64,000 nt of DNA from Picosynechococcus sp. PCC 7002 (GCF_963860125.1 NZ_CAWLFA010000001.1:372001-436000); one strand, 5' to 3'. Numbered from the stretch's first letter, positions 36,303 through 45,278 are shown. Notes: generated by a model from the sequence alone, not told the origin. A program made the numbers and translations.

Positions 36303-36698
36303 TTGTTTGTCCCTGACATTACCGCTGATCAGCTCCGACAATTATCCCCCGCGTCCTTAGCCTATGTGGGGGATGCTGTTTATGAACTCTACAGCCGCTG
36401 TTATTTTTTGTTGCCCCCCTGTCGCATCGCGGATTACCACGGTAAGGTGGTGGCGGAGGTGCGGGCAGAAACCCAAGCCCAATATTTAACTCTCCTGGAA
36501 CCCCATTTAAGCGAGCTAGAACGGGACATTGTTCGCCGGGGGCGCAATGCAGCCACCGGAAAACCAAGGCGTCTGAGCTTAGCTATTTATCGGCAGGCTA
36601 CGGGCTTTGAAGCCCTAGTCGGATATCTCTATCTCACAAACCCGCAGCGTTTGGCCGAATTATTTACCTGTTTACCCCAAGAACGGTCTGGGGTCTGA
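36303..36698 (+). CDS. mrnC: Mini-ribonuclease III
   Basis: A 131-residue RNase III catalytic domain without a double-stranded RNA-binding domain, the Mini-III family that trims 23S rRNA ends. Characteristic motifs are LAYVGDAVYELYSR (near 20-33) and RRGRNA (near 79-84) with the C-terminal ATGFEALVGYLYL containing the conserved Glu. The start appears to be TTG at 36303. The next gene on the strand encodes a 23S rRNA methyltransferase, consistent with a shared role in large-subunit rRNA maturation. Confidence 0.9.
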   Translation: MFVPDITADQLRQLSPASLAYVGDAVYELYSRCYFLLPPCRIADYHGKVVAEVRAETQAQYLTLLEPHLSELERDIVRRGRNAATGKPRRLSLAIYRQATGFEALVGYLYLTNPQRLAELFTCLPQERSGV

Positions 36699-36816
36699 TA
36701 TGATCGACTCTCTTTTGTGTTTCGTTGGGGCTTTTTCCCCCAGGGAGCGCTCCGCCTGAGGTAAGACAAAAATATGTTTGTGTTGATTTAAGGGTTGGCT
36801 GAAAAAGGTGATTTTG

Positions 36817-36845
36817 TTGACTTTAAATAACCAGAGTCATACTCT
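36817..36845 (+). promoter_or_regulatory. Putative promoter of rlmB
   Basis: TTGACT (36817-36822), a 17-bp spacer and TACTCT (36840-36845), 76 bp upstream of the rlmB ATG. It would give rlmB transcription independent of mrnC. Confidence 0.4.
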
Positions 36846-36921
36846 AGGCGATCGCCCCAGCCCCTGCAACTGATTTTCCTTGACAAGTTAATACATCTGA
36901 ACGACCAAAGACTGATTTTTT

Positions 36922-38088
36922 ATGAACAAGCCACATCGATCCGATTCGGGTAAAAAATACGGTAGAGCTGCTGGGGGAAGAGACCGCAAGCCGAGCAAAA
37001 AGTATGGAAAAGCTTCTTCCTTTGATCGGGATCGACGTTCTGATCGCCGCGAAGATGGCGGTAAATTTGAACGGGGCGATCGCCCAGCCCCCCGTCGCAA
37101 GGGTCAATTTTCCCGACGAGACGAAGGAGGAGAGCGCTCCTTTAAACGTTTTGATAAACGCAGCAGCCAAGGTGCGGGCCCGAATAAAAGACGCCCCATT
37201 ACAGACCGTCCCAAGCCCCAGCGCAGCCAAGGGTCAGAATTCATCCCCCAAGATGCGCCTGAACTCACGCCCCAAACCGCCCCAGAGGAAGTTACCGAAG
37301 CAGTCACTCCAGAAGAAGATAATGACTTGATCTACGGCAAACATGCGGTGTTATCAGTGCTGGAGAGCGAACGTCCCCTCAACCGAATTTGGGTCACCTC
37401 CCGCCTGCGCCACGCCAATCGTTTCCATACCCTCCTCCAGGCCGCCAAGAACCAAGGCACGGTGATCGACGAAGTGAGCATGTCCCGCCTAGACTATCTG
37501 ACCAACCGGGGCGTCCACCAGGGCATCGCTGTGCAGACGGCTCCCTATGAATATATGGAGTTGCCGGATCTCATTGAGCAAGCGAAGGCCAAAACAGAAT
37601 CCCCCGTGGTTGTGATTGCCGACGGCATCACCGATCCCCATAATTTGGGGGCGATTATTCGTACTGCCGAAGCGATTGGTGCCCAAGGGATGATTATTCC
37701 CCAACGGCGGGCGGTGGGGGTAACCTCAACGGTGATGAAGGTGGCCGCCGGTGCCCTTGAACATTTCCCGGTTGCGCGGGTGGTCAATCTTAGTCGGGCC
37801 ATGGAAGAACTCAAGGAAGCTGGTTTCTGGATTTATGGCACTGCCGCCGGAACCAGTAAAGCCTTACACAATATCAAATTTGAAGGTGCGATAGGATTAG
37901 TTATCGGTTCGGAAGGACAAGGTCTTAGTTTGTTGACGCAAAAGCATTGTGATGAACTGGTTGCAATTCCGATGACCGGGAAAACCCCTAGCCTAAATGC
38001 TTCCGTCGCTGCGGCGATCGCCTTATATGAAGTGTACCGACAAAAGCTTGTACGCCAGGTGCAAATCACCCTCCCGGATACCCCCTAA
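36922..38088 (+). CDS. rlmB: TrmH/SpoU family 23S rRNA (guanosine-2'-O)-methyltransferase
   Basis: SPOUT methyltransferase of 388 residues. Residues 1-130 are a low-complexity, Arg/Lys/Gly/Asp-rich extension that is probably disordered and RNA-binding. The substrate-binding domain follows (IYGKHAVLSVLES, near 135-210), then the knotted catalytic domain with ADGITDPHNLGAIIRTAEA (near 234-252), IGSEGQGLS (near 331-339) and IPMTGKTPSLNASVAAAIA (near 352-370). RlmB-type enzymes methylate G2251 of 23S rRNA; tRNA Gm18 methylation (TrmH) is the alternative. E. coli RlmB is about 243 residues, so the extension accounts for the excess. Confidence 0.9.
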   Translation: MNKPHRSDSGKKYGRAAGGRDRKPSKKYGKASSFDRDRRSDRREDGGKFERGDRPAPRRKGQFSRRDEGGERSFKRFDKRSSQGAGPNKRRPITDRPKPQRSQGSEFIPQDAPELTPQTAPEEVTEAVTPEEDNDLIYGKHAVLSVLESERPLNRIWVTSRLRHANRFHTLLQAAKNQGTVIDEVSMSRLDYLTNRGVHQGIAVQTAPYEYMELPDLIEQAKAKTESPVVVIADGITDPHNLGAIIRTAEAIGAQGMIIPQRRAVGVTSTVMKVAAGALEHFPVARVVNLSRAMEELKEAGFWIYGTAAGTSKALHNIKFEGAIGLVIGSEGQGLSLLTQKHCDELVAIPMTGKTPSLNASVAAAIALYEVYRQKLVRQVQITLPDTP

Positions 38089-38218
38089 GGCAGTATGCAA
38101 AGTGAGCGCTTTCGGGATAAAACAAGAGTTGTTGGTTTGGATCCAGACAAGCTATCTTCAACAACAAGTATTTTTCCAGTAGACCCATACCTCAAACTTC
38201 ACCACCACAGGGACAGAT

Positions 38219-38497
38219 ATGAAAGAACTTTTGCTCAAGCTCTTCGAGACCATTGGTCGTGCCTATTGGCTTGAAATTACCACTGAGCAACCGGAGTGTA
38301 CCTACTACTTTGGTCCTTACCTCAGTCGCAAAGAGGCGATCGCCGCCCAGCCCGGTTTCCTCGAAGACCTTACCAACGAAGGCGCCCAGAACATCAACGT
38401 AAACCTACAGCGGTGTCGTACCCCCAAAGAGCTCACCATTTTTGATGACTCTGGGTCAAAAAAAACCCTGATGCCCATCTTTAGCTTTAGCCACTAG
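38219..38497 (+). CDS. DUF1816 family protein
   Basis: A 92-residue cyanobacterial protein with the typical segments YWLEITTEQPECTYYFGPY and a SRKEAIAAQPGFLEDL region. DUF1816 resembles the CpcD-type linker fold in length and spacing, but no function is established here. Monocistronic, with a terminator 22 bp after the stop. Confidence 0.82.
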   Translation: MKELLLKLFETIGRAYWLEITTEQPECTYYFGPYLSRKEAIAAQPGFLEDLTNEGAQNINVNLQRCRTPKELTIFDDSGSKKTLMPIFSFSH

Positions 38498-38519
38498 CTT
38501 CTGAATTATTCCCCCTGGT

Positions 38520-38569
38520 AATCCCCATTTTCTGTGTGTGCCCCGGCGCTATTCATAATGGGGATTTTT
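38520..38569 (+). terminator. Terminator after the DUF1816 gene
   Basis: A 10-bp perfect stem (AATCCCCATT at 38520-38529, AATGGGGATT at 38557-38566) with a 27-base loop and a T run at 38565-38569. Confidence 0.75.
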
Positions 38570-38695
38570 GTCGTGGTTGCGAAGCCGCTTCCCTGAAACC
38601 AGGACGCCACAGGGGTAGAAGTCTTGTGATATCTTCATTAGGGAACAAAATCTATATTCTGTCCATTTCCTAGCAAGTGTTCGAGGCAAAATAGC

Positions 38696-39577
38696 GTGTC
38701 GTTAAATTTTCAAGAAATCATCGCCACCCTCAATCAATTTTGGCGGGATCGTGGTTGTCTAATTGCCCAGCCCTACGACACCGAAAAAGGGGCCGGCACT
38801 ATGAACCATCACACTTTTTTGCGGGCGATTGGCCCTGAACCTTGGTCCGTTGCCTATGTCGAACCTTGCCGTCGCCCTACCGATGGCCGCTACGGTGAAA
38901 ACCCCAACCGGGTACAGCATTATTTCCAGTACCAGGTGATCATCAAACCGTCACCGGACAACATTCAAGAAATCTATTTAGACTCCCTCAAAGCCCTAGG
39001 GATTCAGCCGGAAGACCACGATATCCGCTTTGTAGAAGATAACTGGGAGTCGCCGACCCTCGGTGCCTGGGGTGTGGGCTGGGAAGTGTGGCTTGATGGC
39101 ATGGAAATCACCCAATTTACCTACTTTCAACAATGTGGTGGCCTTGACTGCCGCCCGGTTTGTATTGAAATTACCTACGGCCTAGAACGCCTGGCAATGT
39201 ACCTCCAGGAAGTGGACGCGATCACCAAGATCCGCTGGAATGAGACCACCAGCTACGGAGATATTTTCCTGCAAAGTGAAATTGAGCAATGCACCTACAA
39301 TTTTGAAGCGTCTAATCCGGAAATGTTGTTTCAGCTATTTTCGCTCTACGAAGCAGAAGCTCAACAACTCATTGAGAAAGGGTTGGTGATGCCGAGCCTT
39401 GATTATGTGCTGAAATGTTCCCACACCTTTAATTTACTCGATGCGCGGGGGGTGATTGCCGTGGCCGAACGTACCCGCTACATTGGGCGGATTCGTCACA
39501 TGGCCCGCCAGGTGGCCCACCTTTACCTTGCCCAACGGGAAGAATTGGGCTTTCCGTTACAAAAGGCGATCGCCTAA
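38696..39577 (+). CDS. glyQ: Glycyl-tRNA synthetase alpha subunit
   Basis: Catalytic subunit of the bacterial alpha2-beta2 glycyl-tRNA synthetase, 293 residues. Highly conserved class II segments are visible: FWRDRGCLIAQPYDTEKGAG (near 14-33), EPCRRPTDGRYGENPNR (near 62-78), and QFTYFQQCGGLDCRPV plus ITYGLERLAMY (near 140-170). The start is GTG at 38696. The beta subunit glyS is not adjacent, as is usual in cyanobacteria. The fructosamine-kinase-like gene follows 38 bp later. Confidence 0.97.
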   Translation: MSLNFQEIIATLNQFWRDRGCLIAQPYDTEKGAGTMNHHTFLRAIGPEPWSVAYVEPCRRPTDGRYGENPNRVQHYFQYQVIIKPSPDNIQEIYLDSLKALGIQPEDHDIRFVEDNWESPTLGAWGVGWEVWLDGMEITQFTYFQQCGGLDCRPVCIEITYGLERLAMYLQEVDAITKIRWNETTSYGDIFLQSEIEQCTYNFEASNPEMLFQLFSLYEAEAQQLIEKGLVMPSLDYVLKCSHTFNLLDARGVIAVAERTRYIGRIRHMARQVAHLYLAQREELGFPLQKAIA

Positions 39578-39615
39578 GCTGGAGATAGACTCCGCCGACG
39601 AATTGAGGTATTGCG

Positions 39616-40485
39616 ATGCGTACTTCCCTAGGGGCCATTGCCGAGCACATTGCGGCAACCACTGGCCAACCGTTTACCCTCGAACAGCAGCGTTCCGTGG
39701 GGGGCGGCTGTATTAATCAGGGCTACTGTTTGGCAGGCTCTGGCCAGCGGTATTTTGTGAAGCTCAATCGCCCGAATCAGACGGCAATGTTCGCCGCAGA
39801 AGCCTTGGCCCTCCAGCAAATGGGCGCAACCCAAACTATCCGTGTTCCAAAGCCCATCTGTTGGGGGGAAACCGAGAGTAATAGTTATATCGTCCTGGAA
39901 TGGATCGACCTCGGTGGTGGTAGTGGTGATGCTTGGCAAGCCATGGGCCACCACCTCGCAGAACTTCACCGTCGGGGTACGGCGGAAAAATTTGGCTGGG
40001 ATCGCCCCAACACCATTGGTTCTACGCCCCAAATGAATGACTGGCAAAGCAATTGGGCTGAATTTTGGGCGGAACAACGCCTTGGCTATCAACTGCGTCT
40101 TGCGAGGCGAAAAGGGGGCGATTTTCCGGAGCCACAGCGGATCATTGAAGGAGTACGAAGAATTTTGCGGGATCATCAGCCCCAACCCTCCCTCGTCCAC
40201 GGGGATCTTTGGTCAGGGAATGCCGCAGTGACCGACCAGGGGGAACCAATTATTTTTGACCCAGCGGCCTACTACGGCGATCGCGAAGTAGATATTGCGA
40301 TGACAGAGCTATTTGGTGGCTTTCCGGGACGTTTTTACCAGGGCTATAACGAGGCTTGGCCCCTGGATTCTGGCTATGGCGATCGCCGCGATTTATACAA
40401 CCTCTATCACGTGCTCAATCACTTCAATTTATTTGGTGGGGGCTATGGCAACCAAGCCAAGCGAATTATTCAGCAGCTTTTTTAA
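39616..40485 (+). CDS. Fructosamine kinase family protein
   Basis: Aminoglycoside-phosphotransferase-fold kinase of 289 residues; family members phosphorylate ketosamines to reverse protein glycation. Visible motifs are the start GGGCINQGYCLAGSGQRYFVK (Gly-rich loop and Lys), the catalytic loop SLVHGDLWSGN (near 193-203) and the metal-binding FDPAAYYGDREVDIAM (near 215-230). It follows glyQ closely. Its last 20 bases overlap the end of the convergent glycosyltransferase gene. Confidence 0.9.
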   Translation: MRTSLGAIAEHIAATTGQPFTLEQQRSVGGGCINQGYCLAGSGQRYFVKLNRPNQTAMFAAEALALQQMGATQTIRVPKPICWGETESNSYIVLEWIDLGGGSGDAWQAMGHHLAELHRRGTAEKFGWDRPNTIGSTPQMNDWQSNWAEFWAEQRLGYQLRLARRKGGDFPEPQRIIEGVRRILRDHQPQPSLVHGDLWSGNAAVTDQGEPIIFDPAAYYGDREVDIAMTELFGGFPGRFYQGYNEAWPLDSGYGDRRDLYNLYHVLNHFNLFGGGYGNQAKRIIQQLF

Positions 40486-41098
40486 GAGTGTTTTTAAGGT
40501 TGTCCCAAACCCTGAGATCGGTGGGTTCGTCAATGTCCTGGAGTATTGGCAGTAAGGCAAGGCTTAGATTTAACTGCTGGCAGCGGGCCTCGGTTTCCGA
40601 GAAAACTTGAGCTGTACCCCAGGGCATTTTTGTAAAGAGAGCAGCAATATTTTGGCGCAGACCAATCAGATAATAACCACCGTCTACTGCTGGGCCAAGG
40701 ACAACTTCAGCCGCATCGAGTTTATCAAAGGCCGCTGCGAGAATTTCATCGGTAATGCTTGGGCAGTCGATACCAATCACCACGGTTTTGTCATAACCTT
40801 GTTGTTCACTGGTTTGAAAAGCATGAATCAGGCGATCGCCTAAATCTTGGCCCTGTTGCGCTTGATAATGCCACTGTTCCCCCAGCCAGGCCGCCATTTG
40901 GGGCATTGTAGCGCCGGAAAAGTAAATCGAAATATCGATATTTTTCAAAACTTCTACGGTTTTCAGAGTATCTTCCGTCAGGTGGCGTTGTAGTGTTGCG
41001 GCCCCCTCCGCCCCTAAAGCAGGAATTAAACGGGTTTTTGTCTGGCCCGGCACCGGGTAGCGGGTGAAAATAATGAGATGAGCTGCTTTGTGACACAT
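40466..41098 (-). CDS. TIGR04282 family glycosyltransferase
   Basis: GT-A-like nucleotidyl/glycosyl transferase of about 210 residues (DUF2064). Motifs are LIIFTRYPVPGQTKTRL (near 8-24), VVIGIDCPSIT (near 117-127) and GPAVDGGYYLIGL (near 145-157). Family names refer to arsenosugar biosynthesis, but most members are uncharacterised. The open frame runs further upstream, but ATG at 41098 fits the family and overlaps the tsaB stop codon by one base, implying translational coupling. The 3' end overlaps the opposite-strand kinase gene by 20 bp. Confidence 0.85.
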   Translation of the reverse strand: MCHKAAHLIIFTRYPVPGQTKTRLIPALGAEGAATLQRHLTEDTLKTVEVLKNIDISIYFSGATMPQMAAWLGEQWHYQAQQGQDLGDRLIHAFQTSEQQGYDKTVVIGIDCPSITDEILAAAFDKLDAAEVVLGPAVDGGYYLIGLRQNIAALFTKMPWGTAQVFSETEARCQQLNLSLALLPILQDIDEPTDLRVWDNLKNTLKKAAE

Positions 41099-41769
41099 TA
41101 CTGATAAACGGGGTGTTGCCCATAGAACGGTACAACCGCGCCCCAAGGCCCCTGGGGGTTTGCTTGCCATTGGGATTGGGCAAGGCTTAAAACTTCAGTC
41201 ACAGTATCACCAATCGTTTCTGGGGGATCGATCACCTGCAAATCAGGAAAATTGCCCTGACAATCTGCCCAAGCCGTGGGGGTAAATAACTGATCCGGCA
41301 CGAGGGCGATCGCCCCTGTCGCAGTGATTTGATAAATGGCCCCAAAGACTGCGCCCCGTCGCGCTGGCAAAGCCACAGCCACCGTTTGACCCAGACAATT
41401 TTCTCGGTTCCGAAAAGCGCACCCCGTCGTGGATCGCTGTGCGATCGCCGCTAAGGTCGAGATGCCATAGAGGGGAATGTTTAACTGTTGGGCGAGGGTG
41501 CGGGCCGTGACAACGCCTAACCGAGTGCCCGTAAAGCCACCAGGCCCCTTTGCCACCCCTAAAAAGGCGATGTCTTGCCAAGCATGGGGCTGGATAAACT
41601 CCTGGAGATAGCAATGGAGTTGGGCCGATAGATCCCGTCCCAGTTCCCACAGGGCCGTGCGTTGTTCCCCTGTGACCAAGTTCCGTAAACTCAGCCCTAA
41701 CTGGGGGGTTGTGGTGTGGAGTGCTAAACCCAAGGTGGGCTCCGGTGCGATCGCCATAGATGTCTGCAA
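41098..41769 (-). CDS. tsaB: tRNA threonylcarbamoyladenosine biosynthesis protein TsaB
   Basis: Protein of about 223 residues of the ASKHA fold, which partners TsaD in making t6A37 on ANN-decoding tRNAs. Visible are GLALHTTTPQLGLSL (near 14-28), VAKGPGGFTGTRLGVVTARTLAQ (near 73-95; family signature) and YGISTLAAIA. The first in-frame codons encode MQTSMAIAPE, so the start could be 41769 or 41757. The stop overlaps the start of the next gene on the strand by one base. Confidence 0.9.
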   Translation of the reverse strand: MQTSMAIAPEPTLGLALHTTTPQLGLSLRNLVTGEQRTALWELGRDLSAQLHCYLQEFIQPHAWQDIAFLGVAKGPGGFTGTRLGVVTARTLAQQLNIPLYGISTLAAIAQRSTTGCAFRNRENCLGQTVAVALPARRGAVFGAIYQITATGAIALVPDQLFTPTAWADCQGNFPDLQVIDPPETIGDTVTEVLSLAQSQWQANPQGPWGAVVPFYGQHPVYQ

Positions 41770-41922
41770 ATTGCCACAAATAACAGGCCTTTCATTCTAG
41801 GCGATCGCCTGCCGATTACCCAACGGTAGCCCCATAAATTTAGCCTTAGGGATTAGGAATTTTGGCCATTTAAGCTATGATAGAAAATGCTGTCTTTATA
41901 TAGAATTTTTAGACTAAATTTC

Positions 41923-42225
41923 ATGGCCAAGAAATCAATGATTGAGCGCGACAAGAAACGTGCTCGCATGGTGGCAAAATACGCCGCAAAAAGAGCTGCC
42001 CTTAAGGAAGCTTTTAACAACGCAGCTGATCCCCTCGAAAAACTCGAAATCCACCGCAAAATCCAGAATCTTCCCCGCAACAGCTCTCCGACCCGGATGC
42101 GCAACCGTTGCCAAATTACTGGCAGACCCCGCAGCTACTACCGCGACTTTGGTCTGTGCCGTAACGTCCTCCGGGATTGGGCTCACCAAGGCTTGCTCCC
42201 CGGCGTGGTTAAATCCAGTTGGTAA
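41923..42225 (+). CDS. rpsN: 30S ribosomal protein S14
   Basis: The 100-residue, zinc-independent form of S14 (the C-x2-C zinc ribbon is absent). The start MAKKSMIERDKKRA at ATG 41923 is the conserved N-terminus, and the segment RNRCQITGRPRSYYRDFGL near 62-80 is the family signature. The frame opens 12 codons upstream, but homology sets the start at 41923. Stand-alone gene with its own strong terminator. Confidence 0.97.
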   Translation: MAKKSMIERDKKRARMVAKYAAKRAALKEAFNNAADPLEKLEIHRKIQNLPRNSSPTRMRNRCQITGRPRSYYRDFGLCRNVLRDWAHQGLLPGVVKSSW

Positions 42226-42286
42226 CGACTGGCTTCTACCCCAATGGTTGAGGCAATCAATCCATTATTTTTTTAATATTTTTGCC

Positions 42287-42313
42287 AAGGTAGAGTCCCG
42301 CTCTACCTTTTTT
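42287..42313 (+). terminator. Terminator of rpsN
   Basis: A 9-bp stem (AAGGTAGAG at 42287-42295, CTCTACCTT at 42301-42309), a 5-base loop TCCCG, and six T at 42308-42313. Confidence 0.9.
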
Positions 42314-42471
42314 GATGGCTACTTTTGATCGCCAGGGGAGGAGAGAAGGCAATTTGTAAAAAGCATCAGGCAACACCTCCCCTCAAGAAATTCTTTCGTT
42401 ACACTAGAGTCGTCTTTGGGTGTTTTTTTGTATTGATTAAAACCTCATTGGAGTTATCGTAGGCGATCGCC

Positions 42472-42720
42472 ATGTCTGAATCCGAAAAAGAAAAATTTTT
42501 ATTCCCCATTGAGAGCTACCGAGGCGACTTCAAAATGGAGAAAGTCCTCTTTAATGCCAACCTCCAGGAGTTTGCCCAGCGGGTGAATTTTATCTGCAAC
42601 CTAGAAACGAACGGCAAAATTTCATCACAACAAGCCTATCAAGAAATAAAAAACCTTTGGAAAACCCTTAAAAGTACCCGCAAAAGCCTTGAACTCCCCG
42701 ACGAGGAGAACAAAGCCTAA
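42472..42720 (+). CDS. Small conserved cyanobacterial protein
   Basis: An 82-residue acidic, helical protein with segments FLFPIESYRGDF, FNANLQEFAQRVNFICNLETNG and QAYQEIKNLWKTLK. I remember similar proteins in many cyanobacteria but cannot name a function. Start ATG at 42472, directly after a HIP1 site; the coding frame ends 33 bp before the convergent solute-binding protein gene. Confidence 0.75.
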   Translation: MSESEKEKFLFPIESYRGDFKMEKVLFNANLQEFAQRVNFICNLETNGKISSQQAYQEIKNLWKTLKSTRKSLELPDEENKA

Positions 42721-42753
42721 TCTTTTTTGGGAATAATATTGGTGATCTTTTCG

Positions 42754-44391
42754 CTACTTTTCCACCAGCCAGAGGGGTAAACTTTGGCTTGGATTTACTG
42801 CTAAACCTTGAATATTAGCCTGGGCAAAAACATATTCTTTCCCTTGCCAAATGGGGATATAGGGCACATCCGCCACCATTTGTTCCTGGATTTGCGTGAA
42901 AATTTCGAGGCGTTTTGTTGGGTCAGTTTCTGTCCGTTGGGCATCAATTAATTGGTTCATCGCTTCATTCCAATAAAAAGACCCTTGGTTTTGCGCGCCC
43001 CCCGATTCACAGCCCGTTTCTGGCGATCCCACCTCACAATTCAAAAGGGGATGAATGTAATTATCCGCATCTAAAAAGTCCGGGTACCAGTTCCCCAGGG
43101 CTGCCGGATAAATCCCCTGGGCAATATTTTGAAAAAAGGTCGCCCCTTCCACACTGCTGGGTTCAAATTGCAACAAGCCCTCCAGTTCACGGTTGGCATA
43201 CTCCCTTAGGGTTGTGGCGATAATGCCACGGGTGGTGGAGCCGGACGGATACCACAGGGGAATTACAGCCGGATTTTCTGGGGTAAAGCCCGCTTCGGTG
43301 AGGAGGGTTTTGGCCTGTTCAATGTTGGCATCACCATAGGCGCTTTGGAATAGCGGTTGTGATGCTGGAAAAGAAGTCGGAATCAAACTATAGAGGGGAT
43401 CAGCCTGGCCATTGAGTACCCGTTCGTTGATCAGGTTGCGGTCGAGGAGAGCGGCGATCGCCTGGCGGACTTCGAGCTGATCGAGGGGGGCTTGGTTACG
43501 GTTTAGCACCATAAAATTCACCGCTGTCCCCTCTGCTTCTAGGGCTTGAATTTCGCCGCTTTCTGCCTCCCGTAGGAGATTACTCACCTGTTCCGGCTCC
43601 AGGGATTGGTAGGCGATATCCACGGCCCCCGTCTGGAGCGCATTAAATAAATTGGCAGCATTACTATTAAAAATTTGGATATCAACTCCGGCATTCTTCG
43701 CTGTCTCGCCCCAGTAATCGTCATTACGGTCGAGGGTAATGGTGTCGCTCGTAAAAGCCGTTAGCTTGTAGGGGCCAGTGCCCACCAGTTGACTGGGGTT
43801 AAAGGCACCTTCGCCGATTTCGTAGGCCGCGGGGGAAACAGCACTAGCCCCAGCAAAAGCCAATAATGCAGGAAACGCAGCAAAGGGTTGCTTGAGGGTA
43901 ATGGTGAGTTCATATTCCCCGGTCGCTTCGATATTCTCGATGATGTCCCCCAGTAAAAAGGAGGGTTTGCCTTTGTTTTCCATGAAGCGATCTAAAGAAA
44001 ATTTCATCGCCGCCGCGTTAAAGGGTTCGCCATCATGGAAAGTGACGCCCTCCCGCAGGGGAATTGTATAGGTGAGGCCATCGTCGCTAATGGCGGGCAG
44101 AGCTGCGGCCAGGAGGGGTTTGATCTCCGTGGTCCCGATTTCGTAGGTGTAGAGACTTTCGGTGACGTTGTAGATGATATTTAAACCGGCAATTTCGTAG
44201 CTATCGGCGGGATCGATGGTGCGGGGTTTGGCGGTGGTGCCCAGGGCCAGACGATTATTGACATCGGCGCTAATGGTCGTCGTTTCGCTGTTGGGAGTGG
44301 TGCCGTTGGGATTGGGATTACAGCTCACCAGAAGGGAACCAAAACAAAGGGCGATCGCCGCTGCGGAATAAAATTGCCGGGAATGGATCAT
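42754..44391 (-). CDS. ABC transporter solute-binding lipoprotein, family 5 (peptide/nickel type)
   Basis: SBP_bac_5 protein of about 545 residues with a lipoprotein signal (lipobox LLVSC; Cys24 counted from ATG 44391). Typical segments are ADSYEIAGLNIIYNVTESLYTYE and LREGVTFHDGEPFNA. The family binds oligopeptides, opines, haem or nickel chelates; the ligand cannot be read here. No permease or ATPase gene lies beside it. It begins 20 bp after larE, a gene for a nickel-cofactor enzyme maturation step, so nickel is a possible ligand (inference). The frame opens at a TTG (44406); ATG at 44391 is the simpler start. Confidence 0.88.
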   Translation of the reverse strand: MIHSRQFYSAAAIALCFGSLLVSCNPNPNGTTPNSETTTISADVNNRLALGTTAKPRTIDPADSYEIAGLNIIYNVTESLYTYEIGTTEIKPLLAAALPAISDDGLTYTIPLREGVTFHDGEPFNAAAMKFSLDRFMENKGKPSFLLGDIIENIEATGEYELTITLKQPFAAFPALLAFAGASAVSPAAYEIGEGAFNPSQLVGTGPYKLTAFTSDTITLDRNDDYWGETAKNAGVDIQIFNSNAANLFNALQTGAVDIAYQSLEPEQVSNLLREAESGEIQALEAEGTAVNFMVLNRNQAPLDQLEVRQAIAALLDRNLINERVLNGQADPLYSLIPTSFPASQPLFQSAYGDANIEQAKTLLTEAGFTPENPAVIPLWYPSGSTTRGIIATTLREYANRELEGLLQFEPSSVEGATFFQNIAQGIYPAALGNWYPDFLDADNYIHPLLNCEVGSPETGCESGGAQNQGSFYWNEAMNQLIDAQRTETDPTKRLEIFTQIQEQMVADVPYIPIWQGKEYVFAQANIQGLAVNPSQSLPLWLVEK

Positions 44392-44411
44392 AGTGCTTTT
44401 GGACAACAGGA

Positions 44412-45278
44412 CTAGGTGGACTTGATCATAGCGGGATTTGACCCCGAATATTGTTGGGCAGACCGGGTTTGGGGATCGAGGACTTGGTTCAGCTTGCCAC
44501 TGCGGTAGCCCTCTAGGTCTAGGGTGACGTACAGAAACCCATAGCCTTGGAACGTTTTGACCAGGGCATCGAGATCTACCTGGACGACGAAATCGCGAAT
44601 TTGTTCGGGAGGCAACTCAATGCGAGCCGTGTCACCCTGGGAACGGACCCGCAGCGATCGCCAGCCCAAACGCCGTAGATAAACTTCACAACGACCGACC
44701 CGCTGGAGTTTTTCGGTGGTGATCAGTTCACCATAGGGAAACCGGGAACTGAGACAGGGTTGCGCGGGCTTATCCCACCAGGGCAATCCCAACTGTTTGG
44801 AAATTTCCCGCACTTCTAATTTGGCGATCCCCACCTCCGCTAAAGGCGATCGCGCCCCCCGTTCCTTCGCCGCTTGAATTCCGGGGCGATAATCCTGGAG
44901 GTCATCGGCATTGACCCCGTCAATCACGTAGGGATAGCCCCGTTCTAGGGCCAGGGGTTTGAGGGTGTCGTGGAGTTCGCTTTTGCAAAAATAGCAGCGG
45001 TTGGCCGGATTACTGACGTAATTGGGGTTGTCCATTTCGTGGGTTTCCACCTGTTCGTGGACAATGCCAATGGTTTTCGCCTGGGCGATCGCCGCTTCGA
45101 GTTCTTCCGGTAATAGGGATGGCGAAACGGCAGTCACCGCCACGGCGCGATCGCCCAAAACATCGTGGGCTACCTTGGCCACCAAAGTGCTGTCAATGCC
45201 CCCAGAATAAGCAATTAAAGCCCGTTCCGTTGCCTCGAAAAAATGTTGCAGTGCCGTGAGTTTTTCTTGCCAAGCCAT
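44412..45278 (-). CDS. larE: ATP-dependent sulfur transferase LarE
   Basis: PP-loop enzyme of 288 residues related to LarE, which inserts sulfur into pyridinium bis-thiocarboxylate to build the nickel-pincer cofactor. The ATP pyrophosphatase loop SGGIDS lies at 25-30. Cys175 in PAQPCLSSRFPYG occupies the place of the sacrificial cysteine of Lactobacillus LarE. A further pair in NRCYFC (Cys95, Cys98) gives three cysteines, a pattern compatible with LarE forms that use an iron-sulfur cluster. No larA, larB or larC is in the window. It lies between urtD and the solute-binding protein on the same strand. Confidence 0.9.
   Translation of the reverse strand: MAWQEKLTALQHFFEATERALIAYSGGIDSTLVAKVAHDVLGDRAVAVTAVSPSLLPEELEAAIAQAKTIGIVHEQVETHEMDNPNYVSNPANRCYFCKSELHDTLKPLALERGYPYVIDGVNADDLQDYRPGIQAAKERGARSPLAEVGIAKLEVREISKQLGLPWWDKPAQPCLSSRFPYGELITTEKLQRVGRCEVYLRRLGWRSLRVRSQGDTARIELPPEQIRDFVVQVDLDALVKTFQGYGFLYVTLDLEGYRSGKLNQVLDPQTRSAQQYSGSNPAMIKST

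Noticed and set aside
36731..36745. GGGG-CTTTTT-CCCC hairpin after mrnC, considered as a terminator
   Set aside because: Only four or five G-C pairs and no T run after the stem.
42334..42383. 8-bp inverted repeat AGGGGAGG...CCTCCCCT between rpsN and the next gene
   Set aside because: The 34-base spacer and lack of a T run make it a weak structure, and it does not match the palindromic repeat family's tail.
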